From assembly GCA_033032865.1 (NCBI GenBank), contig JAWHQI010000028.1, positions 2,437,001 through 2,501,000 of the forward strand: a stretch of 64,000 bases of DNA. The letters are read 5' to 3'. Under the pieces are notes generated by a model that was given only the letters and a program-made list of their open reading frames with translations, was not told where the DNA came from and searched no databases. A program made the translations under genes and the position numbers. Shown piece after piece: positions 11,475 to 23,477 of the stretch. The stretch comes from Dactylorhiza incarnata (Eukaryota > Streptophyta > Magnoliopsida > Asparagales > Orchidaceae). Position 1 is the first letter of the stretch, and each line of letters begins with the position of its first letter.

Positions 11475-12201
11475 ATGTATTCTTATCAACAATGTAAATG
11501 GTGCAGACCGTTTAATCATTCTAGTGATTTTTGCCATCTATATGAAGCCATGATTATAATCTATATAGTTCATCGTATGGAGAATCTAGATCTTCATACA
11601 ATGAACCTACCTATTATAATTATTCGTCCCGATTGCGAGCATTGCTTTCACCGGGTGGTTTGGCTTTCCCACAGTTAAAACCTACCGGTAAGCGCTGCTT
11701 GTGCTGTCAGAGTTTTGTTCACACGTTGAAGGACTGTGAGAAATGAAAATTGCAATTGGATGAGGAGGACGAGTCAGCACTCATCACAATCCCACCATTT
11801 CCTTATCACACAACTCATTCAATCGTTGAGGACATATACGTCATGCCCCAGTGTCCTCATGGGAGTACAACAGATGTGTCCACTAGCGTCGTTGTTGATC
11901 ACTACGACGATATTTTGGAGTTTTCTTCCTTTATTGTGCCGTCATTTTCCATGGATTCTGTATATGAGGATATTACTTCGCTCTTATCAGACTCTATCTT
12001 GAGCCCTATTTCTAATCAGATATTTTCTTGTATCAGTATGCATGTATCTTCTGTTCTTATTGCCGAGTTTCTAGATATGTAGGATGAGTCAATGGAGCCC
12101 GAAGCTGTGCCGAGTTGCACTGAGGAGGATATTTTCCTTAGTGAGGAGGTTTCAACCTCATCGCCGGAGGAGAAGGTCCAACTAATCACCGAAGTTCCTA
12201 T
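11475..12201 (+). pseudogene. Gag-like protein with two CCHC zinc knuckles, N-terminal part
   Basis: From ATG 11475 the frame encodes a first knuckle, CKWCRPFNHSSDFC (C-x2-C-x4-H-x4-C). A one-base frameshift follows near 11540-11580. In the next frame a Ser/Tyr-rich stretch leads to a second knuckle, CLCCQSFVHTLKDC, near 11696-11737. An in-frame TGA near 11744 and a TAG near 12080 break the acidic, Ser-rich tail. The frame continues across the nested copia element, resuming at 21127. There are no pol motifs. It fits the small gag-only gypsy-derived elements sometimes called TR-GAG. Confidence 0.65.
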
Positions 12202-13862
12202 TGTTGGAACATGGTTTTCCGCATCCCTTTGATTTGAGAATAACAAATCCTACTTGTATTTGATCTTGTTGTCATTATGTTTTTAGCATGCAGGTTTGGA
12301 CAGTTATGACACCAGGTTGCTGAAACAATGGTCTGGCACTAACCACAAGCAGAGGATTGAAAGATGTCTAACGCCAGGCGTTAAGCTTAACGCTGGGCGT
12401 TAGTTCTAGACGAAATGCGTTCGACGAAATTTTCGTTCGACGAAATGGAAAGCTGCGTTCGACGAACTGAAAGCTGCGTTCGACGTACTGGCGATCGACG
12501 AAATGAAATTGCTGAGAACGGAAGCTGCGTTCGACGAACTGAAAGCTGCGTTCGACGAACTGAAAGCTGCGTTCGACGAACTCGCGATCGACGAAATGAA
12601 ACCGCTGAGAACAGAAGCTGCGTTCGACAAACTGGAAGCTGCGTTTGACGAACTAGCGATCGACGAAATGAAACCGCTGAGAACGGAAGCTGCGTTCGAC
12701 GAACTGGAACTGCATTCGACGATCTGGCATTCGACGAAATTGTGTACGACGAAATGAGAAGCCCGTTCGACGAAATGCGTTCGACGAAAATTCCGTTCGA
12801 CGAAATGGAGGTCGACGAAAGGAAAAGATGGCGTGCCAGCTGATTAAAGAAAGAATCTCAACTCCAGGCGTTAGTCTTAACACTGGGCGCTTTCCGGTCG
12901 ATGAATTTGGCAAGGAGAAAGCAGTCGTGATTGCAGGAGGAACTTTAGGAATGATTTGCCCAACGCCCGCGTTAGCCTTAACGCCGGCGTTGATATTGCC
13001 TAAAATAAAATATTTCCTAAAGTGCATAATCTCCTTCCTCTTCTGAAGATCCGAGCCATCAATATGTTGCTATACATGGTCAACGCCCGACGTTATCTAT
13101 TAACGCAGGCGTTAGCTCAATTCCTATAAATTGGATGATTTCGACGTCTCCTACTGCTGATTGTCAAGAGCCATATTCCAGCACTTCAGAAACTTTGTGA
13201 GGGTCGTATTTCCAGACAAACACATCTCCCACTCATATTTCAAAAGGAGGAATCAAAGGTGGCTTGGATCAACACGTTAACTCAATACGAAGAACACACA
13301 CTTGGACTTCAACGATCTTCAGCGATTCTTCGGCGTCTCCTTCAGATTACCTCATATGGAGTTTTATATTTGTATTTTGTATTTGTCCTTTATTTCATCT
13401 TTATAATCAGTTCGTGAATTCGCCTCGTGTTGGTGACTAGGTCTAGGTAGGACTTAGGGAGGAATTCACCTCTTGTTGGCGACTGGGTCTAGGGAGTAGA
13501 TCTAGGGGGTGCTCGAGGCCTTTCTGGTGATAGATTGGCTAGAGCGGCTTGAGGCTGTATCTGAGGAGAGATCGGCTAAAGCCAACCAGTTCGTGGGGAT
13601 ACGAGTCGGTATAGAAAACAAAAACGGTTTTCATATTATTCGCTTTGATTTCTAGCATCATTGAAATCAGATTTTGTAATCAATTTTATAAATGATAATC
13701 ATGTCTTTTCTTGTTTAATAAAATTGATTTCATTTCTAATTTCATTATCTCTTTACTTTTGATTTAACTTACTTCGACCAAAATATCAAAAATTTTCTAT
13801 TAAAGTTTAAAGTTTTTAAAACTCTTATTCACCCCCCTCTAAGGGCGCATACAGATCCAACA
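12202..13862 (+). repeat. 5' LTR of the gag-only SIRE-like element
   Basis: Ends are TGTTGG and CCAACA. It contains four pairs of TAACGC-type palindromes (12369-12402, 12864-12890, 12960-12994, 13082-13116), a tandem array built on GTTCGACGAAC (12412-12830), a TATA box at 13125-13130 straight after the last pair, and near its 3' end a six-C tract within CACCCCCCTCTAAGGGCGC. Confidence 0.88.
12412..12830 (+). repeat. Composite 21-bp / 72-bp tandem array in the 5' LTR
   Basis: Units of 21 bp (GAAGCTGCGTTCGACGAACTG) are grouped with a 30-bp spacer starting GATCGACGAAATGAAACCGC to give a 72-bp higher-order repeat. GATCGACG occurs at 12493, 12586 and 12658; the first interval is 93 bp because one extra 21-mer is present. 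The partner array in the 3' LTR (19668-20085) has regular 72-bp spacing. All periods are multiples of three, so open frames exist on both strands by construction. Confidence 0.8.
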
Positions 13863-13864
13863 GG

Positions 13865-13877
13865 TGGTACCAGAGCC
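13865..13877 (+). other. Primer-binding site of the gag-only SIRE-like element
   Basis: TGGTACCAGAGCC lies two bases after the LTR end. The standard initiator-Met site is TGGTATCAGAGCC, so one base differs. Confidence 0.85.
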
Positions 13878-13911
13878 AGGTTATTCCAAATCGGCTTAAC
13901 AATCGGGAATA

Positions 13912-15321
13912 ATGGCGTCTCTTGATCATGATCTCGCTTCTACTAGTGTGGAAAATTTTAATATAAATGAAAAAGTATTATCACCACCTTTATTTATGGG
14001 CAAAAATTGTAAAGGGTGGAAAACATTAATGAAAAATTTTCTTAAGGCCTTAGATGAAAAAGTTTGGAATATTACTATTGAAAAGCCACCTAGCGTACTA
14101 ACTAGAAACGAAATTGTTTTAAATGCAAAATCTATGAATAGTATATTTTGTGCGTTAGACCAAAATATTTTCAAACTTATTTATTCTTTACCTACCGCAT
14201 ATGAGATTTGGAATTTTCTTGAATGAACTTATGATTCTCCTTCTACAGGTATGAAACAATCGCAAGAACCGGAGAATATGCAATCTTGCACAAGTCTTCA
14301 AGAATGCTCCTCTCATGACGGATCAATGGTGCACACATCAAATGGAAGATAAGAAGAAGTACTGTCTTCGGAAGAGGAGTGCCAAAAAGATGTAAAAGAA
14401 ACTATATGTTCAAATCGTGCCTCTCTCGAAAGCAATGTAAGGAAATCAAATCCCATTTTTTGTACTTCTATTTCTACATTACAATTGCTTCAAACTACAA
14501 AACGCAAAATTAAGAAATTAAAAAATGCTAATAAACATTTGCGCTTAGAAATAAAAATTTAAAGACAAAATTAATGAAAAATCAAATTCTAATTTATCTA
14601 GTTCTACCCAAGGCTCCTTAGTTGAAAACATTACACCTTGTATAGAATTTAATCTAAAAGAAAAATGCAAGGAACTTGAAAAGGAACTTTTTTTATAAAA
14701 GAACAAAATGAAAGATTATGTTTAGAAAATTCATCTTTGGAAAATGATTGTGCTAAATGTAAAGAATATAAAATTGAAATTAAAGAGATAGATGAAACAT
14801 TTGATCAATATGATTCAATTGTTTCCACTCTTAAAAATAGCACAATCGCTTATAATAAAGCTAGACATAATTTAAAAATTAAGAATGATGAATTAAAAAC
14901 AAAAATCAACTTGCTTATGAAATTTATAAATAAAAATTCACAATATCAAGAAATATCTAAAAACAAGTTGAATATGAATATTTTAAGTAAGACAAAAAAT
15001 GGGAGTGAGGAACATAAAGTATTTGTAAATCAAAGTCAAAATCACCATTATTTACAAAATCATGTTTCTCCCAACATAAAATTAAATGTTCACAAATCTC
15101 TTATAAATAAATTTTTGCAAAATCATCATGGAAATTTGACAAATAAAAATAATATTAAACCAAGATTTGAATGGAGACCCAAAGTTAAAAATGAAACACA
15201 AACTCAAATCAAAAGAGCCCATTCAATCATATCTCCCCAAAAGCAAACACGATGTATTTGGGTACCCAAAGGAACCATCACACCCGGTCCTCTTTGGATA
15301 TCTAAATCTCTCATTCATTAG
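13912..15321 (+). pseudogene. SIRE-like gag, broken and internally deleted
   Basis: The first part, 13912-14226, encodes a copia gag N-terminus: PPLFMGKNCKGWKTLMKNFL resembles the PPLFTGTDYNYWKTRMQCFL segment of the related gag at 60717, and SMNSIFCALDQNIFKLIY matches AMNALFCALDRTEFNRVC. It ends in TGA after EIWNFLE. Most of the middle is lost. The last part, 14737-15321, is a Lys/Asn-rich coiled-coil segment ending RCIWVPKG...WISKSL, equivalent to the gag tail IWVPKA...WVTRSLL of the other SIRE-like copies. No CCHC knuckle survives, and protease does not follow. Confidence 0.72.
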
Positions 15322-18152
15322 TATCCAATCATTTGCATGAAGTAGAAATCAACTAAAAATGAAATATCATCAATCTACTTCATGATATGCCTAATATATT
15401 TTTTTGTTGTTTATTTTTTCCTTTTGTTGAACCATCATGATATGATCACTTTATATAACTTGTGATATGACTTTCACATATTAAACCAAAATTCATAAAT
15501 AAATCAAATTGAATAAAGTTGAATAAAAAGTCATATCATTTTTCAAGTGATCTACTTATCCTTTTTATGTTTATCCTTCTAGATCCATTTCCTAAAAGTC
15601 TTATAAAATTTGAAAAACTAAATTTGTCATATGATATTATTAAGACTAAATGAAATAAGTGTCAAAATAGATTTAAAAGGTATTTTAGGGGTATTAGGCT
15701 AAATTTAAAAAATACGCAAGTTTTGCTTAGGTATTTAATATATTTGCGTCATTTTGATTACCCCTAGTATGTTTAATCATAATCATGTCAAACCGGAATT
15801 GAAAAATTGCATGAATATTATTTCACTTTTTATGATCATTTCACTCATGCATATGTTGTGCAAAACTTAAGAATTAAGGTCTAATGAATATGGAGCATTA
15901 ATGAATATGAAACCCACGTACTAAAATTTTAACTTCCGCAACTTTTTGCAATTTCTTCTCGTCTCTTCATTTCATTAGACATGCCTTACACTGCACAAAC
16001 ATAATTAAGAAAAATCGGAAGCAAAATCGAAGAAAATCTAGGCTATATGATTAAAATAAGCACTCTCTGTGAGCTAACGCAGGCGCTAGGACCTAATGTC
16101 GGCGCTAGCTCAAGTATTCGATTTTCTTTAATTTTAAAATTCTGGAAAATCACTATCAATATATGTTTTTGTTTAATATTCAAAAACCAAAGAGAAAATT
16201 TATAAAACCTTTCAAAAATAACCAAAAATAGTTTCTCATTGTATTCATCATTCACCTTGCAATCTTTCTCTTTAATATTTTGAAAATGTTGAATATGAAT
16301 TGTTTTATATATTTCACTTACAATAATTAATTATGAGTATCAAAATCTCTATGTGATAAAATTAATGATCATAATTATATAATGTAATATCAAAAGATCT
16401 TTTAATTCAAACATTACACATAACTACAAAAGAACATTTTGGTTCTTTCATAAAATTGGTGATCATGATAATTATATGAATAAATTTTGTTTTGTGATTG
16501 CATGTACCTTACTATATCTAGACCTTTGAATAACATCAAATCATATCATCACTTAATTCTAGGTCTTCAAATTGAATCTCTATTGTTGAATACATGCAAC
16601 ATTATATCAATTAACCTTATGGCATAACACTATATTCAAACTCATCATATCTAGCATTATCAACTAATAAATATTATCATCCATGCTAGATATATTTTTA
16701 TTGCCGTAATGAATCAATCTTAAAGAAGAACAATTGATAGTTAAAACCCATAATAACTATGTTGCTTTAAAATCAAATATAATAAGAAATTAATCGCGCA
16801 TAAAAGCGATAGTTTTGATTCCATAGAACAAAATGCTTAGGATGTCCATGATCGTTCACCCACATTATGTGTCTCATAATAGTGAGGGCGTAGGATTGTA
16901 TGCATTAAAAGACCTAACATCTATGTCATGTCTTGTCCTTAACCGGGGAGGGTTCCAGTGGAGCCTTGCGAGGCACTGGGGGGAAAGAGTACTAGGTTGA
17001 GCATTCTCTAGTGTGTGCAAATGGGATTAACACCCCATCCTACGACATGTGTGCAGCTCCTCATGCCCATCCAACACTTAGTACGGGGCTAGTGTGTAGG
17101 CATACAGTTTGGGTATAATCTAGGACATTCCTATTTCTTATATTTTGCATGCACTCTTTATGACTATATTATTCATGCATTCTTCTTTTTGATCGAACAT
17201 GTTTATCTTGTGTTTTGCATATTTTTATCATTTTTTATCTTTAATGAACTTGTAAAACACAAGTATTTGAAAACCAAATAAAAAATATAAAAACCATTTT
17301 TTTTGAACAAATAAAACATGCTTAAATAGCCTTCTAACCATTTCCAACTTCTCTGAAATTTCTACCCTAAGAAGGTCTATATATATACTATCTATGCCAA
17401 AAGAAAATTTTTCAAAAATTCTCAAAAATCAAGTACTGTTTGCGTTAGTCTTTTTGTTCAGATGAAAATTCTGCGTTCACTAGTATCTTTCTGGTATTTT
17501 TCTAATGAGTTTTCTCAGTTTATTGTGTCTGATTTCAAATTATTTTGTTATAATTTTGTTATTTTTCTTCCAAAATAAAAAAAAAAATCAAATAATTCAA
17601 AATGCTCAAAAATATGTTATTTGTTATTTGTTTTGCTTTAACTCTTTACAAAATTATAGTTTGACTATAAAATTTCACAAGAGCAAACATCTTAGTTATT
17701 TTTGTTTCAAAAGGTCAAAATTGTTTTTGGCATACACTTAAAGATAGCCTTTAGTGTCTAATATTAATTTCAAATTTCCTAAACATTATTTTATCTTCAT
17801 GCCTTGACCTTAATCTGATTATGTGCAATGAAATAGTCTATAGATAATTGTGTATGATTGCCTAGCTTGCCTCTAAGTATGAGTAATGCTTTATGTTAAT
17901 CAATGAATTATACACTCACTATTTTGGTAATCTACATGTGCTCATAATCTTAGTCTTGCATGATTATGTAGTGTAATAATTATAACATATTAAGTTGTAT
18001 GTCTAAATTACCTACAACGTCTTTCAAAAATAAATTTCATGCACAATATAGAAGTGTTACTCCAAAATTTTAAATGTTTGCAACAACAAGTGAATTCGGA
18101 AACCTTTTGGCCCTTAACAAAAATATGAAATAAAAAGCCAAAGATAACTCCA

Positions 18153-18212
18153 CCAAGCACTACTCACCCTCCTGATAAGTCTTAATGAGCATTGTGAGGT
18201 TGAGCATCTTGG
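18153..18212 (+). other. Conserved hairpin, copy I (3' non-coding DNA of SIRE-like element)
   Basis: The outer stem is CCAAG (18153-18157) with CTTGG (18208-18212). The inner stem is CTCACCCTC (18163-18171) with GAGGTTGAG (18196-18204), 8 of 9 positions paired. The loop is CTGATAAGTCTTAATGAGCA plus TTGT. The same loop core occurs at 18337 and, on the other strand, at 42757-42780. Confidence 0.65.
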
Positions 18213-18317
18213 AAAGAATTGTAAAGTGTCTTGTGCAAACACATTCATCTTTTATCACTTTTATTTGTACACAGGATCACTAAAAATAAAAATCAATTAA
18301 AATGCTTATGTGATCCC

Positions 18318-18379
18318 CCAAGCAATACTCCGCTCCCTGATAAGTCTTAATGAGCATTGTGTGGGGCGAAGCTCCTTGG
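18318..18379 (+). other. Conserved hairpin, copy II
   Basis: The outer stem is CCAAG (18318-18322) with CTTGG (18375-18379). The inner stem is CTCCGCTCC (18328-18336) with GGGGCGAAG (18363-18371): 7 Watson-Crick pairs, one wobble and one mismatch. The loop core is identical to copy I. The stem sequence differs, but pairing is kept. Confidence 0.65.
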
Positions 18380-19455
18380 TAGTTGTACGTATGTTTTGTG
18401 CTTTGAAATTTTATTCTAGATGTGATGTGTGAAAGTAATTCTATGATTACAATCTTAATGTTGTTGTTACTATTTCACTACATATGTCATGTGTTTTGAT
18501 TATTTCACTTGTATACTTTTATCAAAACACCTTATGCACACATCATTGATTTTCATAAAGCTTCTACTCATGAGAATTGGATCCTAATGTAAAATTACAT
18601 AATTCTCTAAAACCTTCAGTAAAAGCACTAGATTGCAATGCATGATTTCTACAATGTTTTCTTTATTTGAAATATGAATTGGGTACATTGTAGTTCTAAT
18701 CTTTTTGAATTTGTTGATTCATGCTTGCCTATTTGTTATGAAAATTTTAAAATTAAATGCTCAAATGTGAAGAGTCTAGACATATTGTTGGAATGGTCAA
18801 ACTATAACAAAAATATTACTCTTAATTATTTTGTTTTTCCGCATTTCTCTATTTATTCATGTATCGTTATATCATGTGTTCTCAGGCTTATTTCTAAGGA
18901 TTTGTCTTTCACTTGTACTTGTCAAATAATATTGCATCTCTTTTTACAAGTGGTACAAACATGTAATATTATTCATAAAAATTATTTTGGAAAACAAGTG
19001 GTAGAATTCTTTTGGTAAAATCATGGAATGATGTTCTTTCACGCTTATCATATATTTATCCGTTGTGCTGCTCTCACCCTTAGCTCGATCATGACTTACT
19101 TTTTGTTTACACAAAACTCTTAATCCTCTATTAGTTATGTCCCAACCTTCGCCTTCTTTATTCTAGTTTTGTTTAACTCCACCCTTTTTTGCTAATAACA
19201 AAGGGGGAGAATAAAATGATAAATCGTAATGATTAATAGAGTAGGATTCACTATAAGGGGGAGCATGTATCTAGTATATGGGAGTATACACTAAGGGGGA
19301 GCATCTTTGTAGGGGGAGCACAATATTAAATGATCTATAATTCTTATCATTATCTTATAATTGTCTCGTGTCATATATCCTTATAAAAACACAAATTCTT
19401 TATCTATGAATCTGATTTATCTCTATTGGATTTGTTATTATCAAAAGGGGGAGAT

Positions 19456-21121
19456 TGTTGGAACATGATTTTCCGCATCCCTTTGATTTGAGAATAACAA
19501 ATCCTACTTGTATTTGATCTTGTTGCCATTGTGTTTTTAGCATGCAGGTTTGGACAGTTATGACACCAGGTTGCTGAAACAATGGTCTGGCACTAACCAC
19601 AAGCTGAAGGATTGAAAGTTGTCTAACGCCAAGCGTTAAGCTTAACGCTGGGCATTTGCGCTAGACGAAATGCGTTCGACGAAATTTTCGTTCGACGAAA
19701 TGGAAAGCTACGTTCGACGAACTGAAAGTTACGTTCGACGAACTGAAAGCTGCGTTCGACGTACTGATGATCGACGAAATGAAACCGCTGAGAACGGAAG
19801 CTGCGTTTGATGAACTGAAAGCTGCATTCGACAAACTCGAGATCGACGAAATGAAACCGCTGAGAACGGAAGCTGCGTTCGACGAACTGGAAGCTGCGTT
19901 CGACGAACTGGCGATCGACGAAATGAAACCGCTGAGAACGGAAGCTGCGTTCGACGAACTGGAAACTGCATTCGACGATCTGGCGTTCGACAAAATTGTG
20001 TACGATGAAATGAGAACCCGTTCGACGAAATGCGTCCGACGAAAATTCCGTTCGACGAAATGGAGGTCGACGAAAGGAGAAGATGGCGTGTCAGTTGATT
20101 AAAGAAAGAATCTCAACGCCAGGCGTTAGTCTTAACGATGGGCGCTATCCGGTCGACGAATTTGGCAAGGAGAAAGCAGCCGTGATTGTAGGAGGAACTT
20201 TAGGAATGATTTGGCCAACGCCCGCGTTAGCCTTAACGTCGGCGTTGATATTGCCTAAAATAAAATATTTCCTAAAGTGCAGAATCTCCTTCCTCTTCTG
20301 AAGATCCGAGCCATCAATATGTTGCTATACATGGTCAACGCCCGACGTTATCTATTAACGCAGGCGTTAGCTCAATTTATATAAATTGGATGATTTCGAC
20401 GTCTCCTACTACTGATTGTCAAGAGCCCTATTCCAGCACTTCAGAAACTTTGTGAGGCCGTATTTCCAGACAAACACATCTCCCACTCATATTTCAAAAG
20501 GAGGAATCAAAGGAGGCTTGTATCACACGTTAACTAAATACGAAGAACGCACGCTTGGACTTCAACGATCTTCAGCGATTCTTCGGCGTCTCCTTCAGAT
20601 TACCTCATAGGGAGTTTTATATTTGTATTTTGTATTTGTCCTTTATTTCATCTTTGTAATCGGTTCGTGAATTAGCCTAGTGTTGTCGACTAGGTCTAGG
20701 TAGGACTTAGGGAGGAATTCGCATCGTGTGGCGACTGGGTCTAGGGAGTAGATCTAGGGGGTGCTCGAGGCCTTTCTGGTGATAGATTGGCTAGAGCGGC
20801 TTGAGGTCGTATGGGGAGAGATCGGCTAAAGCCAACCGGTTCGTGGGGATACGAGTCGGTATAGAAAACAAAAAGGGTTTTCATATTATTCGCTTCGATT
20901 TCTAGCGTCATTGAAATCAGATTTTGTAATCAATTTTATAAATGATAATCATGTCTTTTCTTGTTTAATAAAATTGATTTCATTTCTAATTTCATTATCT
21001 CTTTACTTTTGATTTAACTTACTTCGACCAAAATATCAAAAGTTTTCTATTAAAGTTTAAAGTTTTTAAAACCCTTATTCACCCCCCCCCCCCCCCTCTA
21101 AGGGCGCCTACAGATCCAACA
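19456..21121 (+). repeat. 3' LTR of the gag-only SIRE-like element
   Basis: Paired with 12202-13862. It has the same palindrome pairs (first at about 19623-19657, partly decayed), a 72-bp array at 19668-20085, and a TATA-like TATATAAAT at 20378-20386. Its C tract is 15 bases (21082-21096) where the 5' LTR has 6. Confidence 0.88.
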
Positions 21122-21126
21122 CCTAT

Positions 21127-21493
21127 CTGTTCATATTCTTCATGCAGTGATTTTATTGCGATCAGCAATAATCCTTCTGTAAAATCTGATGGGAGTGGCA
21201 CCGGGGTCACTTCTCCTGTGTTTGAACTTTTTAGTTCTTCATCAATTTTATTTCCTAATCATCCTTCATATAATGTTGATATTGATATGTTCATCCTTCC
21301 TGCTTCCCATACTGCTTTAATTTCTGATATTTCGTATATTCCCCTGTAGGTGCCTGAGTTTCTGGACCCATTTTGGGTGATTCTGAGTGCAGTCTTGGAA
21401 GGGAAAGCAGATGGAAATGATGAAATCAATCATCTATTCCACCTCATCATCATTGCTTGCATTTTCCTCAAAAGATTTGGTGCATGGTGGTAA
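21127..21493 (+). pseudogene. Gag-like protein, C-terminal part (continues the frame broken at 12201)
   Basis: With the nested element and one copy of the CCTAT duplication left out, the codon phase is exactly preserved (GTT CCT AT|C TGT). The tail is rich in Ser and Asp. It meets a TAG near 21347, then encodes PEFLDPFW and a short hydrophobic segment ending in IIIACIFLKRFGAWW before TAA at 21491-21493. The hydrophobic end is visible; its function is unknown. Confidence 0.6.
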
Positions 21494-23477
21494 ACATTAT
21501 TTCATCAATGACCGTCGTTTGGAGGAGATGAAAAAGATGAAGAAAGATGAAATTTGGAGATGGAAAGCTTCTGATCTTCTGGACTGTTGTTGTTGGGCCT
21601 TCAGACCCATTTCCTTCATTTCAAGTTACTACTTTAAATTAACTTATAGTTGATTATTTTGCTGAGCATGTAATAACAATTAGGATTTATTAACTTTTGA
21701 TTTTATGGTTAGACAATCTTTTAAAACTGCATAATACATGTATTGAGTCCAGCTTAAGTACAGTAAACAAAAGCGCTACTGGGAGACAACCCACTTTTGG
21801 TTGTTTTTATTTCTCTAATCTGCTAACAGTTTAGTATTTATTTTTGCTTTTGCTAGGAGCTGTCTTTCCTGCAGGTGCTTGCGTTAATTTTGGGATGGCA
21901 ATGTTGCGGCTTTGTCTTGGTTTACACGCCAATCTTCTGGTATGCTCACTTCTGAGCATTGGGCAACTTCTCTTACCTTAGCTTTTATTTTAGTCTTTTT
22001 GTATATCATGCATTGGAATGTTTACATTAAGTCTAGGGGGAGCTGATGTATTTGTTACTCACTGCACACACTCAATGTCAATGCATGCTAGAAGTATTTT
22101 TATTTCATTTATTTAGTATTGTTAGTTTATCTTCACCGCACACCACAACACCCACATGAGCGTGTGCTTAGCCGTTTGTATGTCGCGTGTTGAATTTGTC
22201 TCTTTTGTGTGATGTATAAATTCACTATGCTGGCATAGGATTAAGATACAGAGTAAAATGTTGGCTCCTGCAGTGCTCCTAGTCCAGTGCTCACGTCTCG
22301 CGTAGAAATTCGTGTAGATTCAATTTCTGTTTATGCTTTTAGTTTATACTTTTCTATTAGCATCGATATTGTTTACTATACTCAAAAATTGGTGAATCTG
22401 GTGTGAATCAAACGGTAGCGTAGGAATGTGTGTAGACATTCTTTAACCTCGTATTGCTCGAGTCGGGAGGAAGGATTACCTTTCTCGGTGGCTAAGAACT
22501 TGCCTCAAGCGATTCTTGAAGCATTGGTATACAGTTAGTCCAATTTGCATGAGTGTGATGTAGTCCATCATTTTGGCCCGGTTGAGCCCTGTGCCCATTC
22601 CTATCATCTCATCCTCGCTAGCTCCTTTGTGCCTACCCCATTCTCTTGATTCAGATCCACCAATATCTCAACAAAGCCAAAAAGTCAATCCTAGTCGCAC
22701 ACCCAAATCCGAGCTTTAGTTGCTTTATTATTTTCATGTTGGGGTGTTGATGCGGTGTTTTTTATTGTGGATATGTGGATGTGCTGCTTTGAAAATTTTG
22801 CTGAAAAATTTATAGTAAATAGTTGTGAAAAAAAAGAGAATGAAAAAGAAAATGTGAAATGAGAAAAAGATCAACTGAAAATTAATTGTGGAAATTTGTA
22901 TTGGGAGTAGGTAGTGCACACAACCATGTTGTTAAGTCCATGTCTGGTGGTGTGGTGCACCCATGTGTTTTGTGGTGCTTGGTTAGTTTTTGTTGTGCGA
23001 GCTCATTTGGGTTAGATGCATTAAGCCCTCATGTTTATCATTGTATACCTCGCCTAAACCCAAGCCCCATCTTAAACCTAAAGTCCTATTGATTCGCACG
23101 ATTGAGTCAAACCTGTGTCGTGGAGAGAGTGTGAACGGGCAAGCTTATGGTCACCGACATTGATGGATTTCAATAGAGGTTGTCCCGAGCTCCGATCTTT
23201 GGCAATGCTCAGCTCATCGTTCAGTCTACTTTCTTCCTATGCATGACCGGATGACTCACCGTGATTCAATTCCTGAGTAAATGTAATATATAAATATGCT
23301 CCTAGAAAATTATAGGCTAATATGTATAATTAGAAATTTCATCAACTGTTTTTTATGCGCATGAGAATGCGGCTTCACATGCTACTTCGCTTTACAATTT
23401 CTATGCCAGCTATCATTTTTCTCGTCCGTTTATGGGATAATTTACTCGGGACGAGCAAATGGTCAAGTCTGGGGGTG
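21494..23477 (+). other. 3' non-coding region of the gypsy element with two polypurine tracts
   Basis: There is no gene. It contains CTGGGAGACAACCCACTTTT (21779-21798), an internal purine tract ATTAAGTCTAGGGGGAG (about 22026-22042), and the terminal polypurine tract GTCAAGTCTGGGGGTG (about 23462-23477) next to the 3' LTR. A GGGACGAGCAAATGG block just before the terminal tract is typical of Athila/Tat-group elements. Confidence 0.6.

Larger units (their letters stand above)
15322..19455 (+). other. Long 3' non-coding region of the gag-only SIRE-like element
   Basis: No pol or recognisable env-like domain is present. It holds a TAACGC-type palindrome pair (16072-16110), a G+C-richer patch (16840-17130), two copies of a conserved hairpin (18153-18212 and 18318-18379), and an unassigned 114-codon frame (18674-19018) with a hydrophobic middle. 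Five GGGGGA tracts occur between 19200 and 19455, the last (AAAAGGGGGAGAT) being the true polypurine tract. Confidence 0.6.
12202..21121 (+). mobile_element. SIRE-like copia element, gag-only, nested in the gypsy element
   Basis: LTRs of about 1.66 kb start TGTTGGAACATG and end GATCCAACA. The target duplication CCTAT is perfect (12197-12201 and 21122-21126). The primer-binding site TGGTACCAGAGCC (initiator-Met type, one change) follows the first LTR, and AAAAGGGGGAGAT precedes the second. The coding region is reduced to fragments of gag; protease, integrase, RT and RNase H are absent, and about 4.1 kb of non-coding DNA follows gag. It must depend on a relative, such as the elements at 40751 or 59394. 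Confidence 0.88.

Noticed and set aside
18674..19018. 114-codon frame in the 3' region of the gag-only SIRE-like element as an envelope-like gene
   Set aside because: It has a hydrophobic stretch but no signal peptide, coiled coil or similarity that I can recognise, and it lies in A+T-rich non-coding DNA.
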